A DNA stretch of 29,509 nt from an uncultured Collinsella sp. GTDB lineage: Bacteria > Actinomycetota > Coriobacteriia > Coriobacteriales > Coriobacteriaceae. The stretch's first letter is position 1; each line of letters opens with the position of its first letter. The notes under the pieces are model-generated. The model saw only the letters and a list, made by a program, of their open reading frames with translations. It was not told where the DNA came from and did not search any database. Shown piece by piece: positions 7,504 through 15,616 of the stretch. Location: assembly GCA_958408685.1 (NCBI GenBank), contig CATYLC010000024.1:1-29509 (forward strand), read 5' to 3'. Position numbers and translations under genes: made by a program.

Positions 7504-8868
7504 ATGGCGATCACGCCCGCAGAAATCGCGGAAACCCGCGGCATGGTTGAGGAACAGAACCTCGACATCAGGACCATCACCATGGGTGTTTCGCTCATGG
7601 GTTGCGGCGACGAGAACCTCGACCGCATGTGCACGAAAATCTACGACCACGTGACGCACACGGCTGAGCATCTGGTCGAGACCGCCGAGAACCTCGAGCG
7701 CGAGTACGGTATCCCCATCGTCAACAAGCGCGTTTCCGTCACCCCGGTGGCGCAGATCGCCGCGTGCTGCAAGGATGAGGACCTCACCCCCATCGCGCAT
7801 GCCCTCGACCGCGCGGCCGAGACGCTCGGCATCGATTACCTGGGCGGCTTCTCCGCGCTCGTTCAGAAGGGCATCGGCGATGCCGACCGCCGCGTCATCC
7901 AGTCCATCCCCCAGGCGCTCGCTACCACCAGCCGCGTCTGCTCCAGCGTCAACGTCGCCAGCCTGCGCGCCGGTATCAACATGGACGCCGTGCTCATGGC
8001 CGCCCAGACCATCATCGATGCCGCTAAACTCACGGCCGACCAGGATTCCGTCGGCGCTTCCAAGTTTGTCTGCTTTGCCAACATGGTCGAGGACTCCCCG
8101 TTTATGGCGGGCGCCGTCCACGGCGGTGGCGAGGCCGACGCCGTCATCAACGTAGGCGTCTCGGGCCCTGGCGTTATGGCCGCAGCCCTGGAGACGCTGC
8201 CCGATTCCGCATCGATGATGGAAGTCGCCGAGAAGATCAAGCAGACCGCCTTTAAGATCACCCGCGCCGGCGAGCTCATGAGCCGCGAGGCCGCCCATCG
8301 TCTGGGTGTCGAGAAGGGCATTGTCGACCTGTCGCTGGCTCCCACGCCTGCCATCGGCGACTCCGTTGCCCGCATCCTCGAGATCATCGGCGTAGGTACC
8401 TGCGGTGGCCCCGGCACGACCTGCGCGCTCGCCATGCTCAACGATGCCGTCAAGAAGGGCGGCGTCATGGCCAGCTCCAGCGTGGGCGGTCTCTCCGGCG
8501 CCTTTATCCCCGTGTCCGAGGATGCCGGCATGATCGCCGCCGTCGAGGCCGGTGCGCTTTCGCTCGAGAAGCTCGAGGCCATGACCTGCGTGTGCTCCGT
8601 TGGCCTGGACATGATTGCCATCCCCGGCGACACCCCGGTCGAGACCATCGCCGGCATCATCGCCGACGAGATGGCCATCGGCGTCATCAACAACAAGACC
8701 ACGGCCGTCCGCGTGATTCCCGCCATCGGCAAGGGCGTGGGCGACTGCGTCGAGTACGGCGGCCTGTTTGGCCGTGCGCCCATCATGCCGGTGAACCCCA
8801 ACGCCGGCACCGTGCTTGCCCACCGTGGTGGTCGATTCCCGGCGCCGCTGAACTCGCTGAAGAACTAG
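7504..8868 (+). CDS. PFL-family protein (UPF0210/DUF711)
   Basis: The 454-aa protein matches the usual length and style of the UPF0210 family, which is structurally related to pyruvate-formate lyase but has no established reaction. Typical features are the N-terminal ITMGVSLMGC segment, the glycine-rich AGAVHGGGEADAVINVGVSG region, GTCGGPGTTCALAMLNDAVK, and the C-terminal FGRAPIMPVN. The start ATG at 7504 has AGGAG about eight bases upstream; longer in-frame versions run back into the hairpin at 7421-7458. In many Firmicutes this gene follows a small ACT-domain gene (UPF0237); none is present here. It may be co-transcribed with metH (108-base gap), but the hairpin between them leaves that open. 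A large palindromic element begins 17 bases after the stop. Confidence 0.85.
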   Translation: MAITPAEIAETRGMVEEQNLDIRTITMGVSLMGCGDENLDRMCTKIYDHVTHTAEHLVETAENLEREYGIPIVNKRVSVTPVAQIAACCKDEDLTPIAHALDRAAETLGIDYLGGFSALVQKGIGDADRRVIQSIPQALATTSRVCSSVNVASLRAGINMDAVLMAAQTIIDAAKLTADQDSVGASKFVCFANMVEDSPFMAGAVHGGGEADAVINVGVSGPGVMAAALETLPDSASMMEVAEKIKQTAFKITRAGELMSREAAHRLGVEKGIVDLSLAPTPAIGDSVARILEIIGVGTCGGPGTTCALAMLNDAVKKGGVMASSSVGGLSGAFIPVSEDAGMIAAVEAGALSLEKLEAMTCVCSVGLDMIAIPGDTPVETIAGIIADEMAIGVINNKTTAVRVIPAIGKGVGDCVEYGGLFGRAPIMPVNPNAGTVLAHRGGRFPAPLNSLKN

Positions 8869-8885
8869 CTGAGGGGGACTGACGA

Positions 8886-9019
8886 GGAGCCCCGGGGAGG
8901 GCAAATATATAAGGTCGCCTGCTCGGACAGTCCTGACTCGCACGGAGAGCACATTAAGTGCTCTCCGGCTCGTGCGGAACTCGCGATCGACCTTATATAT
9001 TTGCCCTCCCCGGGGCTCC
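8886..9019 (+). repeat. Nested palindromic element, copy 1 (3' of the PFL-like gene)
   Basis: Positions 8886-8917 and 8988-9019 are perfect 32-bp inverted repeats that begin GGAGCCCCGG. The 70-base centre contains ACAGTCCTG, then an inner hairpin CGCAC-GGAGAGCAC-ATTAA-GTGCTCTCC-GGCTC-GTGCG, then GGAACTC. The same centre, with compensatory changes in the stems and the same ATTAA loop, recurs on the minus strand at 24442-24582 after gatB. Conserved single-stranded motifs together with paired substitutions suggest that RNA (or cruciform) structure is selected. The intergenic stretch 8869-9184 holds this element and the hairpin at 9134-9165, and no gene. Confidence 0.85.
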
Positions 9020-9133
9020 CGCACAACGGGACCTCGGTTGGGTTCTATCCCTTTGGCAGTCGCTTCGCTTCTGCCCTACTTTGCTGGTATGGCGGTTTGG
9101 CGTTGGATCGGTTCTTTCTGATATATGCTGGTT

Positions 9134-9165
9134 GCGGCTCTTCTTTTGGGAGGGGCCGCTTTTTT
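9134..9165 (+). terminator. Terminator-like hairpin directly before the methyltransferase ribosome binding site
   Basis: GCGGCTCTTC and GAGGGGCCGC form a 10-bp stem with two G-U pairs around a TTTTGG loop, followed by TTTTTT. AGGAGG of the next gene starts only seven bases later. It may end transcription from the PFL-like gene, or act as an attenuator of the methyltransferase, because there is no room for a promoter between the T tract and the start codon. Confidence 0.75.
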
Positions 9166-9184
9166 GTTGCTAGGAGGTTGGCCC

Positions 9185-10072
9185 GTGGTTGATGGGGAGA
9201 ATCGTTCTGAGCTGCTTTCCACAGATTGGAACCAGGAGTGGATGCGTCTGCAGGCCGCTCGGCATCGGGCTGATGATTCTTTTGAGTGGGATAAGCGGGC
9301 TCGGCATTTTCGGCCGTTGGAGACTGCCCCTTATGCCCGTGATTTTATAAAGCTGTTGGCGTTGAAGCCCGGCGAGTCGGTACTCGATATGGGGTGCGGG
9401 GCTGGGTCGATTGCTATTCCGCTTGCTCAGGCTGGGCATCCTGTGATTGCGGCTGATTTCTCCCCTGCCATGTTGGGCACGCTTGATGCCGGCATTGAGT
9501 ACTATGGGCTCGAGGATCGCATTACACCGCTTGAGCTTGCTTGGGATGATGATTGGGATTTGGTTGGACCGGTCGTGAAAGCGGTAGATGTTGCTTTTGC
9601 CAGTCGCTCTGTCACCACGACCAACCTAAAAGGCGCGCTTGCCAAGCTTGATCGTACGGCTCGTCGGCGTTGTGCTGTCACGATGGTCGCCAACTCCAAC
9701 CCGCGCTATGACCTACACCTGATGAATGCCATCGGTGCTTCGGTTACCTGCAGTAATGGCTTTGTGTATGCCTTTAATATCCTCATTCAGATGGGTGCCC
9801 TGCCGCAGGTTACGTACTTTGAATCGCCTCGTCGCGATACCTTCGATAGCCTTGAGGCGGGCGTGGCGGACTTCTCCCGCATGCTCGAGCACGGTAACGA
9901 GGATAAGATCGACCGTCTGCGCGACTACGTCGCTCAGCATATGATTGAGAATCCCCATGCCGGCGAGCCAGGGTCCAAGGGCGTGCCGCAGGGGCGCTAC
10001 ATGCTCGACCACGTCCGCAAGGTCCGTTGGGCGTTTATTGCATGGGAGCCGGTCTCTGCGCCCAGCTCATAG
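9185..10072 (+). CDS. Class I SAM-dependent methyltransferase
   Basis: The 295-aa protein has the Rossmann-type SAM-binding motif I VLDMGCGAGS at residues 66-75 and an acidic second strand ending AADF, which places the ribose-contacting region. Substrate is unknown; the N-terminal part (DWNQEWMRLQAARHRADDSF) is seen in uncharacterised gut-bacterial methyltransferases. The GTG start at 9185 was chosen because a full AGGAGG lies seven bases upstream; the in-frame ATG at 9125 would add residues encoded by the terminator hairpin. Its codon use is less GC-rich than that of the flanking metH and yhbY genes, particularly in the first half, which could mean weaker expression or later acquisition. Confidence 0.82.
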   Translation: MVDGENRSELLSTDWNQEWMRLQAARHRADDSFEWDKRARHFRPLETAPYARDFIKLLALKPGESVLDMGCGAGSIAIPLAQAGHPVIAADFSPAMLGTLDAGIEYYGLEDRITPLELAWDDDWDLVGPVVKAVDVAFASRSVTTTNLKGALAKLDRTARRRCAVTMVANSNPRYDLHLMNAIGASVTCSNGFVYAFNILIQMGALPQVTYFESPRRDTFDSLEAGVADFSRMLEHGNEDKIDRLRDYVAQHMIENPHAGEPGSKGVPQGRYMLDHVRKVRWAFIAWEPVSAPSS

Positions 10073-10230
10073 CCCGTTCGCAGCCCGCGCCGCCCACTCA
10101 CTCGGCATCCGCATTCTTTTTGAACTGGGCAAACGCGCTCCACACCGCGCCGTTCCTGCGCTATCGTGGGACAGCTCACGTAGATTAAGGCCCCGTCGCG
10201 GGGCGCCCCATACATAGAAAGCGAGAACCC

Positions 10231-10530
10231 ATGGCACTGACAGGAGCACAGGTCAAGCAGCTTCGCAGCATGGCCCATCACCTCAACCCCGCCATCATCA
10301 TCGGCAAGTCCGATGTCAACGAGGGCACCGTCGAGCAGACGGTCGCCTACCTGGAGAAGCACGAGCTCGTTAAGTGCTCCGTGCTCGATGGCTCCAGTCT
10401 TTCCGCCCGCGAGGCCGCCGAAGAGCTCGCCGAGCGCTGCCACGCCGAGGTCGTCCAGGTTATCGGCCGCAAGTTCTCACTGTATCGCGAGTCCTCGCGC
10501 AAGGACATCGAGAAGATCAAGCTCGTCTAA
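10231..10530 (+). CDS. yhbY: CRM-domain RNA-binding protein YhbY
   Basis: This 99-aa protein is a single CRM (CRS1-YhbY) domain, known from E. coli to associate with the large ribosomal subunit precursor. Its N-terminal helix (LTGAQVKQLRSMAHHL), the IIIGKSD loop near residues 22-28 (position of the family's Gly-rich loop) and the strand VVQVIGRKFSLYR are all characteristic. It begins 158 bases after the methyltransferase; a small GCCCCG-TCG-CGGGGC hairpin (10190-10204) lies in its leader, and AAGCGAG serves as a modest ribosome binding site. It ends at a strong terminator, facing the convergent regulator gene. Confidence 0.9.
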   Translation: MALTGAQVKQLRSMAHHLNPAIIIGKSDVNEGTVEQTVAYLEKHELVKCSVLDGSSLSAREAAEELAERCHAEVVQVIGRKFSLYRESSRKDIEKIKLV

Positions 10531-10567
10531 GAGCCAATGATCCGGCGAACCAACACATAGCAAGCTT

Positions 10568-10601
10568 ACGGGTGCCCAAGTACTTCGGGCGCCCGTTTTT
10601 T
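10568..10601 (+). terminator. Rho-independent terminator after yhbY
   Basis: ACGGGTGCCC and GGGCGCCCGT form a 10-bp stem with one T-G pair, loop AAGTACTTC, followed by TTTTTT. The T tract overlaps the stop codon of the convergent regulator gene at 10600-10602. Confidence 0.92.
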
Positions 10602-13599
10602 ATCGCTCGACCAGCACGCGATTGAGCCGCCCCTCCACCAAGCGCTCGTATAGACGCCGCGTCTCGGGCTCGGGCACGCCATTGACCTGCTCCCTCAGAT
10701 GGTGCATATGCCCACTGTATAGCTCGACGATATCGCGCCGCCGCCCCGCCGCACTGTAGACACGCATGGCGCAGCGCACCATATCCTCACGCGCCGTTTC
10801 CTGCCGAAGCCCCGACTCCGCCAGCCAAATCGCCGACTGCAGATCGTTTTCTTCTAGAGCGGCATTTGCTCCCTTAATCATGCAATCGATGTACTTTGAC
10901 TGCATAATGCGTCGCATACGCAAAAAGTAGGTGGGATTACAGCCATTGGGAACATACAGCGGTCCGGCATAAAGCTGCTCAATTTTAAGGCACAGCTCAA
11001 CTAAATGGGGCCCGCGCGCACCCGTGCGATTTCCCAAAACCTCGCGGCTTATCTGGTCAAACAGCCGTACATCGGTCTTGACGTAGTCGCCGTTGAGTCC
11101 GATGCATTCATTTTGGATGAGCACACACGACTTGCCATCCGGCGTCGGCCCCAAAGCCGACCGCAAGCGCGATATCGTCGAGTACAGGTTATTGCGGGCG
11201 CTATTGAACTCGGCATGGGGCCACAGCTCCATGGCCAGCGTCTCACGATCGACGAGCGCATCCATGCCCAGCGCAAGCCGCTCGGCAAGTGTCGCCGCCT
11301 TCTTGCGACGCCACATTTTGTCCGTGATGGGAAACCCGTCGCGCTCGGCGCGAAACGCACCAAACATGCGAATCTCGATATGGTCGATGGTATCAACGGC
11401 TTCAACCTCGCCAGCCTGGAACAGGCGCTCGCCCTCCCCTTCCAAATCGTCGCGCAGCGAGTACCGCGACAGTTCGCGCACGGGAAGCTTCTTGCGTATC
11501 CTGGCCGCCGGCTCGCCCAGACAATGCATGGCAAGGCGCGCAAAGAGCCGATACGATGGCTCTAGAATCCCCGCACGATTCATGGACATCCAGGCCGCAA
11601 GGTCGCTGTCTCGGCCCGCACAGGCCAAATGCAGCGCCACCATCCAGGCTTCTGCGCCACCAACCTGCGTCTGGCTTATATCGAGCAACTCCGCTTCCTC
11701 GCGCACCGAAACCATCGATGTATTTCGCAGATATGCCGCGCGCTCCAGCAGCAATGCGTTATCGCGCATGTACGCAATCGACTCCTCGGCAAGTTTGAGC
11801 ACTTGGACCGCACGGAACTTTGCATTAACCGGCCGTCCCTCTGCCAGCGACTGCCAGCCTTCTAACAACAGGCCAAACAGCTGAATCTGGTTGTCGCGCA
11901 TGCGCACGGCAAAACGATCGAGCTCGTTGAACGCCGCGTCGTCGGTTACCGGCAAGCCGGAAAGGAGCCGCCGTGCCGCCAACACCATGCGCACCCAGAT
12001 AGCCATCGCCTTAAGTCCACGTACGTCGAGCGCCTCCCGCACCACCGTCATCTCGTCGTCGCGCTCGTCGGTTCCTGCAAACGACCCGTCAAAGAGCTCC
12101 ACCAGCATGCTGTCGGCCCGTATAACAATCCCCGCGATGTCGAGCTCGCAGTCGTAGGCCTTGCTCGTTTTGAGCTGCTGTAGAACGTCGCCGTCATCTC
12201 CCCGTTCGGTCAGGCATCGCTTGACCTCGATATGCGCAGACAACATGTCGAGTGCGGTGTGGGACGTCTCTATTTCTGGCACGGCCAGGTTCGTAGGAAG
12301 CCCAAGCCCGTTGTCCCCATAGCAAACAGCCGTCAGTGTCTGGGCTACCCTCCATGAAACAGGGTCTATTTCACAGGCCGCCCGTTCGCCCTCGCGCTCG
12401 ATGACCGATGCCATATAGCGGGCGAGCTTTGTGTTGGACACGCTGACCGCTGCCAGATATACGCCAAGCGCCTCGGCAGGCGTTGGCTCTAGAGCCGGAT
12501 CGTCGGCATCGATCGTACCCAGCGCTGCTCGGCAGATATCGGCCCCGTGCCCCGTCAGAGCAAGATCGACCCCATACTGCCCAGCAAGTTCAAGGACCGC
12601 CTCACGGTCCAAAAAGGCGTCCGCCAGGCCCATCGCCGCATCGCATCGGCCCGCCTTAAGCAAAATCCGGGCCGCCCTCGGAACAAGTTCGGGGCGAACC
12701 TCGGCCACCAACTTACGCAAACGCAAGCGTCCGTTATCCTCCGTGCCCAGACACGTAAAACTCCGCTCGGCGGGATCCAAGCCAAAGATCGGGTAGTCGC
12801 GTACAAAGTAGGACTGGTCGACCATCGACAGTCTCACCCCGCAAGCCTCGAGTTCCGAGATATTGCCCTCGCCCATCAAAACCATGAGACATGCCACGCA
12901 AAACAGCGCATTATTGTCGAGCGAAGCCAGATCGACACGTGCCGCGCCATATACGTTGACAATCTCGTTTTCGAGCAGACCGGCTACGTCGCCTTGGCCA
13001 TACAGACCCGTCTGCAATGCCGAAACGAGCTCGGGCACGCCCTGCGTGAGCTGATAAAAGTCGAGCGATGTGCTGATCGAAAACGCCGATGCCCACGCCG
13101 AATACTCATAGGCATGCACCTTGAGCATCTGCGCATTGATCTTAACCGAATCGCCCAGCCCGTGAATCAGCTGACGATTTGAAGGACGGCAGGAAATAAA
13201 GACCCCTACCCCCATAGCGCGCAGGCCGCGAATCCTGTCGATGAGGTCCTCGGTATCGTGCTGATCGAGGTTTGGCACATTATCAATCGCGATAAGGGAA
13301 TGCGGTTTGTCTTTGAGTTCTTCAGTAACCACCTCGAGCTGCATAAACACCTCGCGCCCAGTGGCGCGATCGGCCTCGATAATCCGCACGGGGCCTCGCG
13401 TCGGGTCGCATTTAACCTCATGGGTGTACTGCAGCAGCACCGAGGTCTTCCCAAACCCGTCGGGCGCATAAAGAACCACGATGCCGGCCTTTCGGCCCTT
13501 GGCGATAAGCTCATTCATCAAGCGTTCGCGTCGCACCATATAGCCTCCGCCCAGCGGCATCAGCTCGAGGTCGTCTATACCGCTCAAATCGTTTACCAT
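10600..13599 (-). CDS. MalT-like STAND ATPase with C-terminal SARP/BTAD DNA-binding output
   Basis: This 999-aa protein looks like a large signal-responsive transcription factor. An N-terminal P-loop ATPase has APDGFGKT at residues 45-52 (the MalT form of Walker A) and LIAIDN with Asp 105 as Walker B, followed by an FISCRP arginine segment. Residues of about 350-730 are helical and repeat-like and probably sense a ligand. Near residues 738-815 lies an OmpR-type winged helix (IRMFGAFRAE; WRRKKAATLAERLAL; NLYSTISRLRSALG) and, to the end, a bacterial transcriptional activation domain of SARP type. In classical SARPs the DNA-binding part is N-terminal, and in MalT the output is a LuxR helix-turn-helix; this protein combines both plans. 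GAGGAG precedes the ATG. Its targets are unknown, and no adjacent gene is an obvious one. Confidence 0.85.
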   Translation of the reverse strand: MVNDLSGIDDLELMPLGGGYMVRRERLMNELIAKGRKAGIVVLYAPDGFGKTSVLLQYTHEVKCDPTRGPVRIIEADRATGREVFMQLEVVTEELKDKPHSLIAIDNVPNLDQHDTEDLIDRIRGLRAMGVGVFISCRPSNRQLIHGLGDSVKINAQMLKVHAYEYSAWASAFSISTSLDFYQLTQGVPELVSALQTGLYGQGDVAGLLENEIVNVYGAARVDLASLDNNALFCVACLMVLMGEGNISELEACGVRLSMVDQSYFVRDYPIFGLDPAERSFTCLGTEDNGRLRLRKLVAEVRPELVPRAARILLKAGRCDAAMGLADAFLDREAVLELAGQYGVDLALTGHGADICRAALGTIDADDPALEPTPAEALGVYLAAVSVSNTKLARYMASVIEREGERAACEIDPVSWRVAQTLTAVCYGDNGLGLPTNLAVPEIETSHTALDMLSAHIEVKRCLTERGDDGDVLQQLKTSKAYDCELDIAGIVIRADSMLVELFDGSFAGTDERDDEMTVVREALDVRGLKAMAIWVRMVLAARRLLSGLPVTDDAAFNELDRFAVRMRDNQIQLFGLLLEGWQSLAEGRPVNAKFRAVQVLKLAEESIAYMRDNALLLERAAYLRNTSMVSVREEAELLDISQTQVGGAEAWMVALHLACAGRDSDLAAWMSMNRAGILEPSYRLFARLAMHCLGEPAARIRKKLPVRELSRYSLRDDLEGEGERLFQAGEVEAVDTIDHIEIRMFGAFRAERDGFPITDKMWRRKKAATLAERLALGMDALVDRETLAMELWPHAEFNSARNNLYSTISRLRSALGPTPDGKSCVLIQNECIGLNGDYVKTDVRLFDQISREVLGNRTGARGPHLVELCLKIEQLYAGPLYVPNGCNPTYFLRMRRIMQSKYIDCMIKGANAALEENDLQSAIWLAESGLRQETAREDMVRCAMRVYSAAGRRRDIVELYSGHMHHLREQVNGVPEPETRRLYERLVEGRLNRVLVER

Positions 13600-13985
13600 G
13601 CCCGCTCCTCAACTCGACCGTATGGACACTGTAGCCGCAAGACCATACAAGCCGCGCTATGAATAGAGCGACCTTGTGTTTTAGGTTGTCTTTTGGTACG
13701 CAAGCGGCAAGTTTTTGTACAGCGAGGGCCGATTGTTATTAATCCCCCGACTAATCGGTCTTTAAGCAGGTAAATGAGCTTGTCAGCTTGTCCCATCTAA
13801 GCGGCAGTGTAACGCAGATGAACAAGGTTCAGCTATGTCATTCAACTCGCCTAGCACCCGCTACCGTCTACGACCTTTTAGTGGCATTTTTGCATAGAAT
13901 CTGATATGGAATGAATCAAGCTGTTGAGCATCCGGCATTCGTCAAGCTTGCGGCAAGATTTTGGTCAAGTGGGCGAAAAGGGATA
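13600..13985. other. Intergenic region between regulator and nagB, no gene seen
   Basis: These 386 bases are less GC-rich than the genes around them. They contain an imperfect dyad CCGATT ... AATCGG at about 13728-13768, which on the minus strand could lie in the regulator promoter region. No reading frame with a ribosome binding site, RNA gene or repeat was recognised. Confidence 0.5.
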
Positions 13986-14015
13986 GCAAAAAGGCCCCCG
14001 CAAAGCGGAGGCCTT
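13986..14015 (-). terminator. Rho-independent terminator after nagB
   Basis: On the minus strand AAGGCCTCCGC and GCGGGGGCCTT form an 11-bp stem with one T-G pair and a three-base loop, followed by TTTTTGC. It lies about 30 bases beyond the nagB stop. Confidence 0.92.
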
Positions 14016-14047
14016 AGGCAAGGCTATGTCGAGCTGCAGGATTCGCG

Positions 14048-14776
14048 CTACTCGCAGAGCGAAAGGGCGGCCTCGTCGGCAACGACAACGCAGTTGGTGT
14101 GCAGCTGCAGGATCGAAGCCGGGCACTCGGGCGTAACCGGACCATAGCACATGTCATGCACGGCCTGAGCCTTGGCCTCGCCGTTGGCGACGACCAGGAT
14201 CATGCGGGCATACATGATGGTCTGAGTGCCCATGGTGTAGGCCTGACGGGGAACATCGTCGATGCTGTCGAACAGGCGGCTGTTGGCCTGAATGGTGCTC
14301 TCGGTGAGGTCGACGCAGTGCGTACCCTTGGAGAAATGGTCATCGGGCTCGTTGAAGCCGATGTGGCCGTTGTTGCCAATGCCGAGCAGCTGCAGATCCG
14401 GGTAACCGGCGGCGGCGACGATCTTGTCGTACTCAGAGCAGGCAGCGGCGGCGTCGGGGTTGGAACCGTCGGGCACATGCGTGTTGTTCAGGTCGATGTT
14501 GATGTGATCGAAGAAGTTCTCACGCATGAAGTAGTGATAGCTCTGGGGATCGTCGTGCGAAAGGCCGCGATACTCGTCCAGGTTGTAGGTGCTGACCTCG
14601 GCAAAGTCGACGTCGCCCTTCTCGTACCAAGCAGCGAGCTGCTTGTAGGCACCGATCGGGGTGGAGCCGGTGGCAAGGCCCAGCACACAGTCGGGCTTGA
14701 GGATAACCTGGGCCGAGATGATATTAGCGGCCTTGCGGCTCATATCCTCGTAGTCTTTAGCTTTAATGATCTTCAT
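14048..14776 (-). CDS. nagB: Glucosamine-6-phosphate deaminase
   Basis: It converts glucosamine 6-phosphate to fructose 6-phosphate and ammonia, feeding amino sugars into glycolysis. The 242-aa length is normal. Motifs are the phosphate loop LATGSTPIGAY (34-44), YNLDEYRGL with catalytic D67, and GIGNNGHIGFNEP (132-144) with the ring-opening H138 and E143. At the position of E. coli D141 there is N136, as in many Gram-positive relatives, so this is not evidence of inactivity. The ATG at 14776 has AAAGGA seven bases upstream; the longer in-frame extension to 15127 runs through non-conserved DNA. It is transcribed alone or with the EIIA gene 271 bases upstream, and glmM, which acts on the same pool, is nearby. 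Confidence 0.95.
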   Translation of the reverse strand: MKIIKAKDYEDMSRKAANIISAQVILKPDCVLGLATGSTPIGAYKQLAAWYEKGDVDFAEVSTYNLDEYRGLSHDDPQSYHYFMRENFFDHINIDLNNTHVPDGSNPDAAAACSEYDKIVAAAGYPDLQLLGIGNNGHIGFNEPDDHFSKGTHCVDLTESTIQANSRLFDSIDDVPRQAYTMGTQTIMYARMILVVANGEAKAQAVHDMCYGPVTPECPASILQLHTNCVVVADEAALSLCE

Positions 14777-14841
14777 TACGCGTCCTTTCTCGTACAAGAG
14801 AGGCAAGGCTCCCTCACAAGCACTTGCCCGCGGCCCGCGTC

Positions 14842-15009
14842 GGCCGCAACCAACGTGTGCGGCCACCAGGGCGAGGTCGCGTAATGTATGTGTCTCGTGT
14901 CTAGCCGCGTCGAGGCCCCTGCCCGTCCACGGTGACCCAAAGCTGTTTAGCCTCGGACAAATCCCATCTTGCCACGGAGGGCGTCCTCTTTCAAGGGCGC
15001 CCTCCATAA
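14842..15009 (-). promoter_or_regulatory. Two hairpins in the nagB upstream region
   Basis: GGCCGCA-ACCAACGTG-TGCGGCC (14842-14864) is a perfect 7-bp hairpin in what would be the nagB leader. GGAGGGCG ... CGCCCTCC (about 14976-15006) has 8 paired bases plus three more after a mismatch, and lies between the EIIA stop and nagB; it has no T tract on either strand. They could process or partly terminate a joint EIIA-nagB transcript. No DasR/NagR-type operator was recognised with confidence. Confidence 0.4.
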
Positions 15010-15047
15010 ACGTGTTTGAATTGTAGGCTAATGGCCACGTGCACTTG

Positions 15048-15545
15048 CTAGCGCTCGCGAGCAACGATGAGCTGGTCCATCTCTTCGACATGCACGCCAA
15101 CGGAGCCCTTGATGCTCGAGAACTCAACGGAGTTGCACACCAAGATGGGAACCGTCACATCGTAGCCCTCGGCAGCAATTGCCTCGCGATCGAACTCAAT
15201 GAGTACATCGCCCTTATGGACGATGTCACCCACTTGCGCATGTACGGTAAAGTGCTTGCCCTCGAGCTGAACAGTGTCCAAACCAACGTGGATGAGCACA
15301 TCCAAGCCATCGACCGTGTTAAGCGCAACGGCGTGTCCCGTGGGAAAAATAGCCTCGACCTTGGCATCAGCCGGCGCGATCACGCGCGTTCCGGTGGGCT
15401 GAATCGCCACGCCCTGGCCCAAAAGGCCGGTAGCAAACGTCTGATCGTTTACCTCGGAGAGCGGAATGACGTCACCCGAGATGGGAGCATCCAGCGTAAG
15501 GACTCGACCACGCATACCAAAAGACCTTAGGACTTTAGTGAACAT
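15048..15545 (-). CDS. Stand-alone PTS glucose-type EIIA protein
   Basis: This 165-aa protein is an EIIA(Glc)-like phosphocarrier that takes phosphate from HPr and passes it to EIIB domains of sugar permeases. FPTGHAVAL holds H71 and LIHVGLDTV holds H86, corresponding to E. coli EIIA(Glc) H75 and the phosphorylated H90. The N-terminus MFTKVLRSFG resembles the short amphipathic tail of E. coli Crr that contacts the membrane, which supports the start at 15545; an internal ATG at 15515 with AAGG upstream is the alternative. No EIIBC gene is in the window, so the partner permease is elsewhere. Its position between glmM and nagB suggests a link to amino-sugar uptake, which is inference. Confidence 0.9.
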   Translation of the reverse strand: MFTKVLRSFGMRGRVLTLDAPISGDVIPLSEVNDQTFATGLLGQGVAIQPTGTRVIAPADAKVEAIFPTGHAVALNTVDGLDVLIHVGLDTVQLEGKHFTVHAQVGDIVHKGDVLIEFDREAIAAEGYDVTVPILVCNSVEFSSIKGSVGVHVEEMDQLIVARER

Positions 15546-15616
15546 GCTCCCCCTCGGACATACCGATCAATCAAAATAACCTTAACAGTTTACCACTTGG
15601 CACCCGTTTTTGACCA

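Noticed and set aside
6628..9024. 798-codon open frame on the minus strand across metH and the PFL-like gene
   Set aside because: It crosses two well-supported genes and an intergenic hairpin, and its composition (Gly, Asp, His-rich) is that of an antisense shadow.
9125..9184. N-terminal membrane segment of the methyltransferase (MLVAALLLGG-type residues)
   Set aside because: This stretch is the terminator-like hairpin and T tract; the AGGAGG and GTG at 9185 give a better start.
14048..14776. Inactive NagB because of Asn at the E. coli D141 position
   Set aside because: Asn or other residues at this position are frequent in Gram-positive homologues, and the other catalytic residues are intact.
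14842..14864. DasR/NagR operator upstream of nagB
   Set aside because: The hairpin is a plain GC palindrome and does not match the TGGTCTAGACCA-type site.
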